64,000 nucleotides of DNA from Eremophila alpestris peregrina (taxonomy: Eukaryota > Chordata > Aves > Passeriformes > Alaudidae). The number at the start of each line of letters is the position of its first letter. Position 1 is the stretch's first letter. The translations under genes and the position numbers were made by a program. The stretch spans positions 2,550,501 through 2,614,500 of the forward strand of contig WMCF01000080.1 of assembly GCA_009792885.1 (NCBI GenBank), written 5' to 3'. The notes below the pieces were generated by a model. It ran no database searches, was not told the DNA's origin, and was given only the letters and a program-made list of their open reading frames with translations. Of the stretch, positions 24,361-34,136 are shown piece after piece.

Positions 24361-24542
24361 CGCGCTCGGCCCCGCCTCGGGCATCGATGGCGCTCCCGGA
24401 CCTCCGCTGGCAGCGCCCTCTTTTCCCTCAGCCTCCTCTCTCCCTCTCTCTCTCCCATTTTTCTTCCTCTTGCTCTGCCTTCTCTAGCCCTCTCAAGTAG
24501 GGCAACTCCTTTTTAATTGTTTGTTTGTTTGTTTTTGTTACC

Positions 24543-24548
24543 AATAAA
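24543..24548 (+). promoter_or_regulatory. Polyadenylation signal AATAAA in the CpG-rich insertion
   Basis: A canonical signal lies about 100 bp before the right end of the insertion, consistent with a plus-oriented LTR. Confidence 0.45.
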
Positions 24549-24660
24549 TGGTTCTCAAATCCAGTGTTTGCCTCATTTGGCTTAATTTCGTTCCCGGCCA
24601 TCTATTTTTAAAGGAACTTCTCGCGGTTCCCCACAGTGGAACCTGACAAGTTGCTACTTA

Positions 24661-27600
24661 TTATACTGTAAAGTAATGTCAAGTAATACAACTCAATTTG
24701 AAGTCACACAGCATGACCATCAAAGCAATAGCACTTACAGAAGAAGCAGCTACAAAATAAACAGTTACCTAATGCTGGAATGATGATAGGTTTATCTAAT
24801 CTAACTTGGTGAGATTGCTAAACTTGTGTTCTTTCTATTTCTTACAGAAAACTGACAGAAATATGCTTATATTATTAGCAAGTGATACAAGACTTTTCTG
24901 CCTCAGTCCACCCATGCACCCCTCTGCCCTGGTTTGAGCCCTTTCACAGTTAATTTCAGCCCCTTTTGCTTCCATAGACATCCACTGCCGTTTGAACCTT
25001 GAGCTTCTCAAAACCCTGTCTGCAAAATCAATTTAAACCCATCCTGGATGCAGAAGAGCTATCACTTGAAGGGATTTTTATGCCCTATTTCCCTGCTCAC
25101 CAATGTGAAGACATCTGCCCTCCTCTGACTGTTATTCCCACCAGCTAGCTCCAGCTGCTAGAGGAAACCTGTCCACTTTGGGAACAGAAAGGGAAACCAT
25201 TCTCTAGCCAAACACTCTTTATCATTGTGTTAATAACCATGTCCCCATCTGTCCTCCACATCCATCTGCTGTCCTCTGTCTTACACTGGGCTTGGAAGGT
25301 CCTTGGTGAATGCACAGCCCTTGGTGACTGTACTTCTGACATACTTCCAAAAAACTGATTAGATCTAGCCTCGATCCATGCATAACAGATAATTTAAGAG
25401 GAGAAGGAGGAGTATTGTTATACAAAGGCATTTGCCACCTCCACACCACAGTGTGATGGTCCTGGAAAGGCCACCAGCTGTCTGCTCCTGTTCTGAGGAG
25501 GGAGCAGGAAATGGAGGATCTCACCTCTTCTACTCCACCTGAGGACTGAACTAAAGAACCTTAGCCAGCTGATGGGATGTAAGTCAAATGGATTTTAGGG
25601 ACCCTGAGGTCAGCCAAGGTGGGCAGTAAAATGACTAACCAAAACATATGACTGAAAAGAAAGATAACCTTTTGTATGAAAACAGTGTGGGATCCATAGA
25701 AGATTTGTATGTTTTCCCCTGGAGGGGGTGGGGGGAAAGAGGTTGTGATTGATTATTTTAGGGATCAGCAGCAAAAGCAAGGACCTATGTTCTACCTATA
25801 GCCACCATCTTTACCAAGTATCAGTGTGCTGGAAGTATTTAGATTCAGGAGTATTTTTTTTGCTTACTTCAGTAATGGTATGTAAGTCTTTAGATAAATA
25901 AATTTATAAGACCCTGATACCACAGTTTTAACAATATTTTGTGTTTCAGCTCTTCCAGCATAGCCACAGGACAGTGACATTTGCAGGATAGCAACCATGA
26001 ACCTTTGGAAATTCTCAGGATGACACTCTAATTTCCATGATTCCAAAAAAAATTTCTGTCATTCAAAAAAGATGCACCAGAAAAAAAAGGAAATACTTTT
26101 TCTCTCCATTAATTTATTCTGATGATGTCATCCAGTTGAAATATTCTCTAACTATTTCTGAAATCTGTAAATATCACAAAATGCGCAAAGGCAATCACAT
26201 GAAATGCAAAAATCAAAGGCACAGCATTGTCTTGCTCAACCCATTGGAATCTGTCACTGAACAAAGGAATCAGAAAAAAAAAAAGAAAAAGAAGAAAACC
26301 CACTCTGTGGGAAGAATAAATGTTCGTGCAGACGCGCAAACCAATAAAAGCAAGGAAGTTCTGAATCCAGGTCACTGTGGAGTCCTAAACACAGGCCTAT
26401 TGTGTTTTGATGCAGCAGATGCCCATATGGTCTTCCATTAAAGGGTCTCAAAGCAATGGGCAATGTTACCATACCATATGTGCTGGTTTGAACTACTGTG
26501 ATGATTTATGTTAGCAAGCATAAGGATTTTTTTGCCTTCCCGTTTTTTTTTCTTGTTCTGTTAGCAGAAGCCTAGAAATGGACAACCTTATCATTGGGCA
26601 TTTCCAGCTTTAGTACTAAATTTGTCTCTGAAAAAAAAAAAAAAAGAAGAAAAATAACTGTAAGGCCAACAGAGCAGGACTTCATGTTTAAAAGTGAGTT
26701 CTCTAACCTGGAACTACAATTTTCCACCAAAGGAAAGATCTCAGTCTCTACTTCAGCTTCACACTGCTTCTAATCAATTCCCTGCTAGGAAGTTACAAAA
26801 AGGCAGTGGCCAAAAATGAACGTTATGGAAATTTACCTCTCGGGAACTGAGCCTCACAATGCAGGTTTGTTTCTCAATTTCCCTTTTTAAAACAAAGCAA
26901 CTGGAAAGAGAATCAAACATTAAAAATATCACTGAGTAAAGAAATATCTTGCTTTCTGGGAGAAAGAAACAGTAATGTAGCTAAAAAACAAGCAATAAAA
27001 ACACCAGCTTCATCTCTCTTTTCCTCCATACTACAGAGCAGAGCCATCCATGACTTTCCTACCACAGATCAGTTCTGTGTATAAAAGTCACCAAACAACA
27101 CCCAACAAACATGCCACTCATCCTCTTCTGTTGAGTATTGCATGCTTTGGTGAAAGATTATAAAAAAGATAAAACAGGACACTAAACAGAGGAACAGATT
27201 TCTTTCTCCTTTCCATGCTGTTACAGCTCTAAGCACCCCACCCCACCAAATGTCATTGTCAAGTGTAACTGCCTAGTGAAGACACAGGTTGTTATCTACA
27301 GACTAAAACAGTTGAATAACTAATTCAGCTGACAATTGTTGCTTTTCCATATTTATAAAATGTCAAGACAAAAATGGCTTAGAAGGAAATTTCAATAGCA
27401 CAAAGATAGGAGGTATTCAATGCCTTGTAAAATCTTGGGCAGCTGCCAAACAGCCATAGCAATTGTTCTCCTTCAACTCAATGTAATCCTCCAACTCAGT
27501 TTTCCCTACACCTTTTTCTAAATCTCAGAGATACACCAGGTGCTCCAATGTCAGATGGCGCTCTGAGCTGTTGATTTAAAAACGTGGGGGGAAAATTTGA

Positions 27601-28394
27601 GGTAATTCACCCAATTGTATGCACATTGCTTTGTGTGGAGAAATGCATATGGACTGTGTGTACAAACACACTGACATAAGGTTCTGGTAGTTTTACAGAT
27701 TCTCTCTTTATCATCAGCACATTTGCAATTGCCTATACACCATGGGAATTAAATCAGAAATCAAATAAGTTGTTCAGATATTTTATAGAATTAACTAGAT
27801 AAAGCAAGGCACATTCTGCTAAAAAGCCAGTTACAAGAAGGATACACTCAATGAACCCAAGGAAAACCCATGGGGGTTTCTGTTAGGGCTGGGCAAAGTA
27901 GAATGGACAGCAACTGAAGAAAGAGGGTAAAGCAAGAAAATATGTGGTTGCCCATAAACATATGCAAAAAGAAGTGCTTAGGGCCAAAGTGCTGGCTAGA
28001 GACAAGCAGAAAAGCAGACTCATCTCATCCAGTAAATGTAAATCATGTCATTCCACTAAGTTACACCAAATCTATCAAATAGTGCTCTTAACAGAATCAT
28101 TAATCATTGTGTTTTGAAATTATTTAAATCCTAAATCTATTGACTTCAAAGTGCCAGATCTCAGGAAAGACAGAGCTCTGTTTTGGGAGAGGGAATGACA
28201 GGGCTAGACAAATGCAGTGTACTCAACAGAAATAGCAGAGCATCTTTCTCCTGGAGTGAAGTCCCTCCTAGTGTAAATAATGATCGGTTATTTCAGACCT
28301 GAGGAACCTGAACGTATAAAAGTCCATGGGACCTCATGAGCTGCATCCCAGAGTCCCAAAGGAATTCACTGGTTTAGTTTCCAAGCCATTCTCC
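24661..28394. other. Gene-free desert sequence
   Basis: No exon, RNA gene or named repeat recognised. Short A-runs lie near 26273-26295 and 26631-26645. Confidence 0.45.
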
Positions 28395-28890
28395 ATAATA
28401 CTTAAAAAGTCGTGGCAGTCAGGCGAAGTCCCAGGGAATTGGATAAAAGGGAAACATTGTGCCCATCTTTAAAAAGGATAGGAGGACCCTGGGAACTACC
28501 ACCCTGTCAGCCTCCCCTTTGTGCTTGGGGAGATCATGGAACAGGTCCTCCTAGAAGCTGTGCTAAGGCAGAGGGAGAACAGGGAAATGATTCAGGACAA
28601 AAGCAAATCCTGCCTGGCCAACCCAGTGGCCTTCTATGATAGAATGACTACATCAGTGGAAAAGGGAAGGGCTACAGATGTCATTGATCTGAATTTCTGT
28701 AAAGTTTTGACACAGTCATCCAAAATATCCTTTTCTCTTAACTGGAAAGAGATGGGTTCAACTGTTAGATGGATAAAAAATTTGGATGCTCATATCCAAA
28801 GCTTAGTGGTCAATAGCTCAGAGTCCTGATGGACATCAGTGGCAAGTGGGGTCCCTCACAGGTTCATGCTGGTGTTGTTGCCTTTTCCAA
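28395..28890 (+). pseudogene. CR1 LINE ORF2 fragment (reverse transcriptase region)
   Basis: Translated pieces match the CR1 reverse transcriptase order: PGNW, then WELPPC/NYHPVSL-like text, then GEIMEQVLLEAVLRQRENRE, KSCLANPVAFYDRMTTSV and KGRATDVIDLNFCKVL. TVRWIKNLDA follows, and then a VASGVPQG-like segment encoded near 28840-28860. Several frame changes and stops break it, and the catalytic FADD segment is missing because it falls in the replaced part at 28891-29281. It belongs to the same element as 29282-29958. Confidence 0.85.
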
Positions 28891-29281
28891 CCTAGAAATG
28901 AAACTCATGATAATTTTAATATGGGAGGTAATACAAAAGTCTATCTTTATGGGGGGCCTTCAGGGGCAGCTGTGGAAAGATATCCACAAAAGCCCACCCA
29001 CGTGGGGTAGAATACAGTTTTTATATGTTTAGCAAATTAACATAATTGACCGAAAAGCACCAGTTAAGAAGACAGCTGATGATGGAATTTTCCCCCAGGT
29101 CAAGGTCCTTCTCTGGAGCTCCCCATCTTGGTGCTAGCTCTATTTTGTTTATGAAGATGTATCTTGAAGAGTTGTTCTTGGCCTTGTTCCCAGGAAGAAC
29201 CGAGATAGGATAAGGGCATTGCACCTCCTGGGGCTTGGAGCTCTGGAATTTACTTTGTCTTTCTGCCTAGGAAAATGAACA
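28891..29281 (-). mobile_element. LTR-like block replacing part of the CR1 (antisense)
   Basis: About 390 bp unlike CR1 interrupt the element between its RT core and its C-terminal region. Read on the minus strand, the block runs from TGTTCATTTTCCTAGG (29281), through a TATA-like CATATAAAAACTG (about 29031-29019), to TACCCCACGTGGGTGGGC and an ATAAAGATAGAC segment. That is LTR-like: promoter, R and U5 order. I recall similar sequence from songbird ERV LTRs. About 330 bp of expected CR1 sequence are absent, so the event was insertion plus deletion, or a rearrangement. No target-site duplication was found. Confidence 0.45.
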
Positions 29282-29958
29282 GATGGAGAGCAGCCCTGGG
29301 GAGAAGGACTTGGGGGTGCTGGTGGAGAAGCTGGACATGACCCAGCAATGAGCACTCACAGCCCAGAAAGCCAAACGTGTCCTGGGCTGCATCCAGAGCC
29401 CCATGGGCAGCAGGGAAAGGGGAGAGGATTCTTCCCCTCTTCTCTGGTCTGGTGAGACCCACCTGGAACCCTGCATCCAGCTCTGGGGTCCCAACACTGA
29501 AAGAAAATGGCCCTCTTGGAGAAAGTCCAGAGGAAGGTCACAAAAATTATTTGAGGAATTGAGCACATTTCCTGTGAGGAAAGACTGAGAGAATTGGGAT
29601 TATTCATCCTGGAGAAGGGAAGGCTTTGGGGTGACATAATTGCAGCCTTCCAGTACCTGAAGGGAGCTGTAAGAAAGAGCTTCACAAGAGCATGTAGTGA
29701 CAGGACAAGGGGGAATGGATTCAAACTGAAAGTGGGTAGGTTCAGATCAGATATTAGGAAGAACTTGTTCACTGTGAGGGTGGTGAGGCACAGGAACAGG
29801 TTTCCCAGAGAAGTTGTGAGTGTCCAGGCTGAGCACTGAGCCACATGGTCTACTGGGAGGAATGCCTGCTCATGGCAAGGGCATTGGAACTAGATGATCT
29901 TTAAGGCCCCTTTTAACCCAAGCCATTCTATTATTCCAAGGTTCTATGATTCCGTGAC
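29282..29958 (+). mobile_element. CR1 LINE, ORF2 C-terminus and 3' UTR
   Basis: The sequence resumes with the CR1 segment for SSPGEKDLGVLVEKLDMTQQ-like protein. Next are CAGAAAGCCAAACGTGTCCT, CTGGGGTCCCAACACTG, TTGGAGAAAGTCCAGAGGAA, GGATTATTCATCCTGGAGAA, TAGGAAGAACTTGTTCACTG and AACTAGATGATCTTTAAGG. It ends with ATTCTATTATTCCAAGGTTCTATGATTC. All are hallmark phrases of CR1 in plus orientation. Antisense open frames over this part are shadows of the repeat. Confidence 0.93.
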
Positions 29959-30599
29959 TCATTGAGCAAGTCCTTGATTTGGCTACCAAATAGATAGGGC
30001 ATGGTGGGATGGATGGGTGGATGTCAGTTGCCCACCAAGCTTCTCCGTTACTCCTGTCCTGCATAGAACACTGGGAAGAAAATAGCATGAGGGAAAAAAT
30101 TGAGGGTCAAGATAAAGGCAATTTAATAAAGCAAAAACAAAGGTTGTGCACAGAAGCAAAGGAAAGGCAAAGTTTTGTTCTTTATTTCCCATCAGCAGAC
30201 AATGTCCAGTTGCTTTCCAGCAATTAGGTCTTCCAGATGCATAGTGGTGGCACTAAAAGACAAACAAATTGTAAAACAAATGCCTGCTGCCCTCTTCCCC
30301 TTTGTCTTAGGTTATAGTGCTAAGCAGATGCCATATGGTGTGGAACATCCTTGGTCAGTTTGGGTCAGCTGCCCTGGCTGCATTCTCCCAACATCTTGCC
30401 CATCCTCGCTGATGAGGGGAAATGTTGGAGAGCCTGCACTGATGCTGTGCCAGCACTGCTCAGCAGTAGCTAAAAACACTGGTGTGTTATCAACACCTCT
30501 CTTACCACCAGTGCAAAGCACAGCACTACAAGGGCTGCTATGGGGAAAATTAGCTTCATCTCATCCAGAGCCAATACAGTGGATCAGTCCAGCCACAGA
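29959..30599. other. Gene-free sequence right of the CR1
   Basis: No gene seen. The open frame at 30175-30654 has no recognised domain. Confidence 0.4.
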
Positions 30600-32200
30600 T
30601 TACTTCTTTCATTCATTTTTGTATTACAACAGAATGCCTCTCAGGGAAGCTTAAATAACTCCATTTTATCAGTTCTTAAAATAGAGTCAAATGTCATGCA
30701 GAACTTAATGAACTTGGAAAAGAACAGTAATCAAGCTGTAAAAAAATCTGATTTTTTTAAAATCCCTTTTTATTTGATCTTAATCACTCAGTGCTATAGG
30801 CGGTCAGTAGACACAGGACTGGAAGATAAATAAATGCACCCTGGCAGTTGCCTCAGCTGCCACTGCAAGTGCTTTCTGACACATAATTAGAAAACAAATG
30901 GAAGATTAGCTTAATAATATTCATTAGCATCTAGTGAAACCGAGAGTGTTTTGTGTTCAAAGCATGTTGGGCTTTTAGATGAGTTTAAGAAAATTCTGTA
31001 TTTCCACCCTTCAGTTATGAGAAGACTGGGGGATGGGGGAAGAAGGGGAGGGAGGAGGGGAGGGAGAGAGGGGGAGCAGGAGGGAGGGAGAGAGAGAGCT
31101 TGCACAGGGTTAACCCCTTTCTCTCTTGTCCATGCTATTTATTTATGTGGTTTTTTCCACAAGTCTTTCTTCTAATCTTCAGGGTAGGAATAGTTAACGG
31201 AAAAGCAGAGCTTCCTTTCAGGCATTGTTGTTTTTCCATGCTCCCCTTCTTTTTTTTCCCCCTCAAATTATCCTAAGTAAGGATTTTAATGATATTCAGA
31301 AATCACGGCTGTCTTGCTGAATCGCTGTAGTACTGACCTCCCTTGACAGTTCTTAAATTATTCAGCTATCAAGGGCCTGCTAAACATTAAATTAAGCATC
31401 CTCTCTCCCCTGTCCTAAACCATTAAGTTATGCAAATGCACAGATAATGGGGCATATGACAGCTGGAGGCATTAATCAGGCAGCTCTGTCTCTGGGCTGT
31501 TGTTATGTAGAAACCGCATCTGCCAACAGACAGAAGAGACACAATTAGATCTCACTTAATGGAATCAGAAGAAACTACCGAGCTCTCTACACTCCTGTTA
31601 GGTTGTAGACCTGGGAGGGAATAAGGCACTTGGGAAATCTCACTCGCTCTCTGTTTCTCTTGCTCTCCTTTTTTTTTAATACCTGTTCTTCCAATTGAAA
31701 TGAAAAATTACCTGTAATTGTTATCATTTGCAAACAAAGCCTGTCAGAAGACCCACCCGCTGTTTACAATGGATGTTTTTCTTGTTCCTTGCTAAGGTTC
31801 TTTGGGGAATTTACCTTCATTTGTTTTTTTAACTAATGCTCTGTCTTTTGCTGGAGGAGGGTGGAGGGGGGAAGAAAGCAAATAAATGGGTCTCCCTTTA
31901 CACCATTCGAATTACTGCTTTGAAAATGAACTGGCCTGCTCAATCACGGGGAAGAAGCACATTGCTGAGGCATGACTCAGTTTGCCATTTGCACATATGT
32001 GATGATTTGTTTCTTATTACTTACTAATTATTGGAGACCAGTCTTTGCATGCAGATTTTTCTGGCATTTTAGCACATTTTTCCCCCACAAAATTTCTTCT
32101 CCACTCTAATGAGCTGGATGGGGGTAGTGCCAAGAAATTTTAAGATGTCCTATGATTTTCTTAAAGAGGTTTGGAAAAAAGTCTAAATAATTTAATGCAG
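30600..32200. promoter_or_regulatory. Candidate conserved non-coding block with a POU octamer
   Basis: The core at about 31190-31640 has the texture of a deeply conserved enhancer: unbiased composition, no repeats and many homeodomain/SOX-like words. These include TTAAATTATTCAGC, CATTAAGTTATGCAAATGC (exact POU octamer ATGCAAAT at 31430-31437), GGCATTAATCAGGCAGC and GACACAATTAGATC. A flank at 30880-30940 (CATAATTAGAAAAC, TTAATAATATTCATTAGC) looks similar. A purine-rich simple-sequence tract (31021-31098) splits the region. No splice-flanked coding exon is present. The function is inference from sequence texture. Confidence 0.4.
31021..31098 (+). repeat. Purine-rich (G/A) tract with G-quadruplex potential
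   Basis: Almost pure G/A on the plus strand, with many runs of three to five G separated by one to seven bases, at least from 31028 to 31075. It could form an intramolecular quadruplex or a triplex. The antisense Pro/Ser-rich open frame over it is a by-product. Confidence 0.8.
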
Positions 32201-32798
32201 CTTACTTAAAATAAGTGGCTTTAAAAATCCTTGTTCAAAATTTGGGCTGTGATGGAACATGGATCAAAAAATACTGAACAAGTGGGTAAGTGTGCACACA
32301 TGAGTCACTGTTTTAGAAAGGAACCTGCTGAAATTTCTGAAAGCCCTCATTATTAATAAAGTATCTGATGGAATTTTCTTACCACAAAGATCTTCTTTCA
32401 CCCATGGTAAGCTCTCACCTTCTCTCTGAAAGAGAGAATACCTACTAAAACAACTTAATTAAATCCTTTAGACAAAATCTTTAATCTTTGTATTTTCCCA
32501 TGGAGAGGCTGAGCTTTTAATTCAGATTATGTGTTAACTTGTTTAATAAAAGCAAAGAATATCAATTTTTACTGATACCAACTTTGATTTTTGGAAAACA
32601 GTGACTTTTTTTCTGGGACTTTAAAATTGATCTCTACCCCCACACACAAAACATCTCTTTCACTACTGAAAGCCTGAGACCTTTATGAGCTTAGCTGTCA
32701 CCTACAGGTGAGCAAAGCTAGAACCCTGTCTCTAGGTAGGAGGAGAACAAATCTCAGAATCCAAAAACACCAGGTCTTCCTTAGCAATCCACTTAGGG

Positions 32799-32822
32799 AA
32801 AAAAAAAAAAAAAAAAAAAAAA
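32799..32822 (+). repeat. 24-nt poly(A) tract
   Basis: An uninterrupted run of 24 A. It may be a retroposon tail or simple slippage; no recognisable retroposon body precedes it. Confidence 0.9.
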
Positions 32823-34122
32823 GGGAAGCACTAGGATAAACATTCTAGATGGTCACAGCTGCCAGATTTCCACATTTAAAAGGAGAATGATAGAAAATGC
32901 AAGCTGCTTCTCTTATTTCTGTGACTGCATCTCTGACAAACAGCTGGAGATCTAAGACCTTAAAACAGTAGATCATGAAGCAGTACTAAATTAATGACAT
33001 AGTTTTCCAAGTACTTCCATTCATTTTGCTTTTCTCTGTTCTTTTAATCTCATTGGTACTGGGAATTTGGGCCAATATATTTCATCTCTATCTCCACTTT
33101 TTATGCAGAGGACATAATTTCCTTCTGGTCCAACAACCTTCAAGGCAGGAAAAATAGAAGCCAGGTAGAACATAACACAACCAAATCTTATTCCTTGCAT
33201 TTTCATTTTTGATAATCATGGTGTTTCAGACATGACTTCAGCTGCACAGGTTGGTTGATATATTTGCTCCCAGTGATCATACAGACACAGCTATCATTTC
33301 TCTTGTTTACAAAGTGCTCCCAGAGATCTGGAACTATGAAGCTCTTTATAAACTTCGCAGCACCAAAAATTACATGCAAGCTAAATATCAGTTTCTTCAT
33401 TATTGCGCTGTTGGATGGCTTCTGATTTGGGTTTACAAATCTTCAGTGGGCTATTTTACTTTGAAATTAAGTGATACACAATTGACATCTCAGCTTTTCT
33501 ATATGTCTAGAAGTATTGTGTCAAATCAACAATATGTGTATAAATTATTGTACACAAATTCTATGTGTCTAAATTGCATAAATTTCTGAAACCTTCACTG
33601 GAGAGGATGGAACAGATGCAAATAATCAAACCCTCTGTTTGTCCCATATTGTATGCTTTGTGACATTTAACTACTTTCTATTGCCAATTCCAAAATTGTG
33701 CTGACTACGAAACATCAATCCATTAACAGTAAAAAAAAACCACAGCTTTTTGTGAAATTCTGCCATGCGTGTGCATAATAATTTTTTAAACTCTTCATCA
33801 GTTTTCAGTTGTATTTTTCAGAAGAAGCTAAATAGAGGTATTGGAACAATCTGAGTGCTTGTTCTGAATTATGACAAGATAGACATGGCATTGTAATTAA
33901 ATACCTCTGTAAAAATGCCTGAATAACACATATGTATAGAGCATTTACAACATTCCAAAATCTATCTAGGGTACTCTTGGCCTGTGGTACTACTTACACT
34001 CTGACTACAAATTTATAATAAGATATTCTCCTTTTCTGGCCACTGGTTATATTTTGACAAACATATGTGGGAATAATTTCCTGGGTGATCCTGTGTAGCA
34101 GATAAGCTGCACAAAGACATAC

Positions 34123-34136
34123 ATATATATATATAT
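34123..34136. repeat. AT dinucleotide repeat
   Basis: A short alternating AT run inside ACATACATAT...ATTG. Confidence 0.85.

Larger units (their letters stand above)
23674..24653 (+). mobile_element. CpG-rich insertion, probably an LTR or other retroelement piece
   Basis: A roughly 980-bp block of high GC and CpG content sits abruptly in AT-rich DNA. It ends with a CT-rich tract (24427-24486), a (GTTT)n run, a poly(A) signal AATAAA at 24543-24548 and a tail of U5-like sequence (TTCGTTCCCGGCC, GGTTCCCCACA). This order resembles the R-U5 part of a retroviral LTR in plus orientation. The ends hold AACTTGTC (23674-23681) and its exact complement GACAAGTT (24645-24652), including TG...CA-type termini. 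CTACTTA flanks both sides (23668-23674 and 24654-24660), with one extra G on the right. Long open frames on both strands (up to about 181 codons) come from GC richness and the tandem array; none has a known domain. A CpG-island promoter is an alternative reading. Confidence 0.55.

Noticed and set aside
23668..24516. Several overlapping open frames of 99 to 181 codons on both strands
   Set aside because: They are caused by high GC content (few stop codons) and a 20-bp repeat read in every frame; none has a domain, and they lie in a probable LTR-type insertion.
26460..26560. LTR start resembling TGTGCTGGTTTGAA
   Set aside because: Only about a dozen bases fit and no LTR body, poly(A) signal or terminal CA could be traced.
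28412..28829. Possible intact reverse transcriptase gene
   Set aside because: CR1 RT motifs appear in several frames with stops, and the catalytic segment is replaced by foreign sequence; it is a dead fragment.
29356..29844. 162-codon minus-strand open frame
   Set aside because: Antisense to CR1 ORF2/3' UTR.
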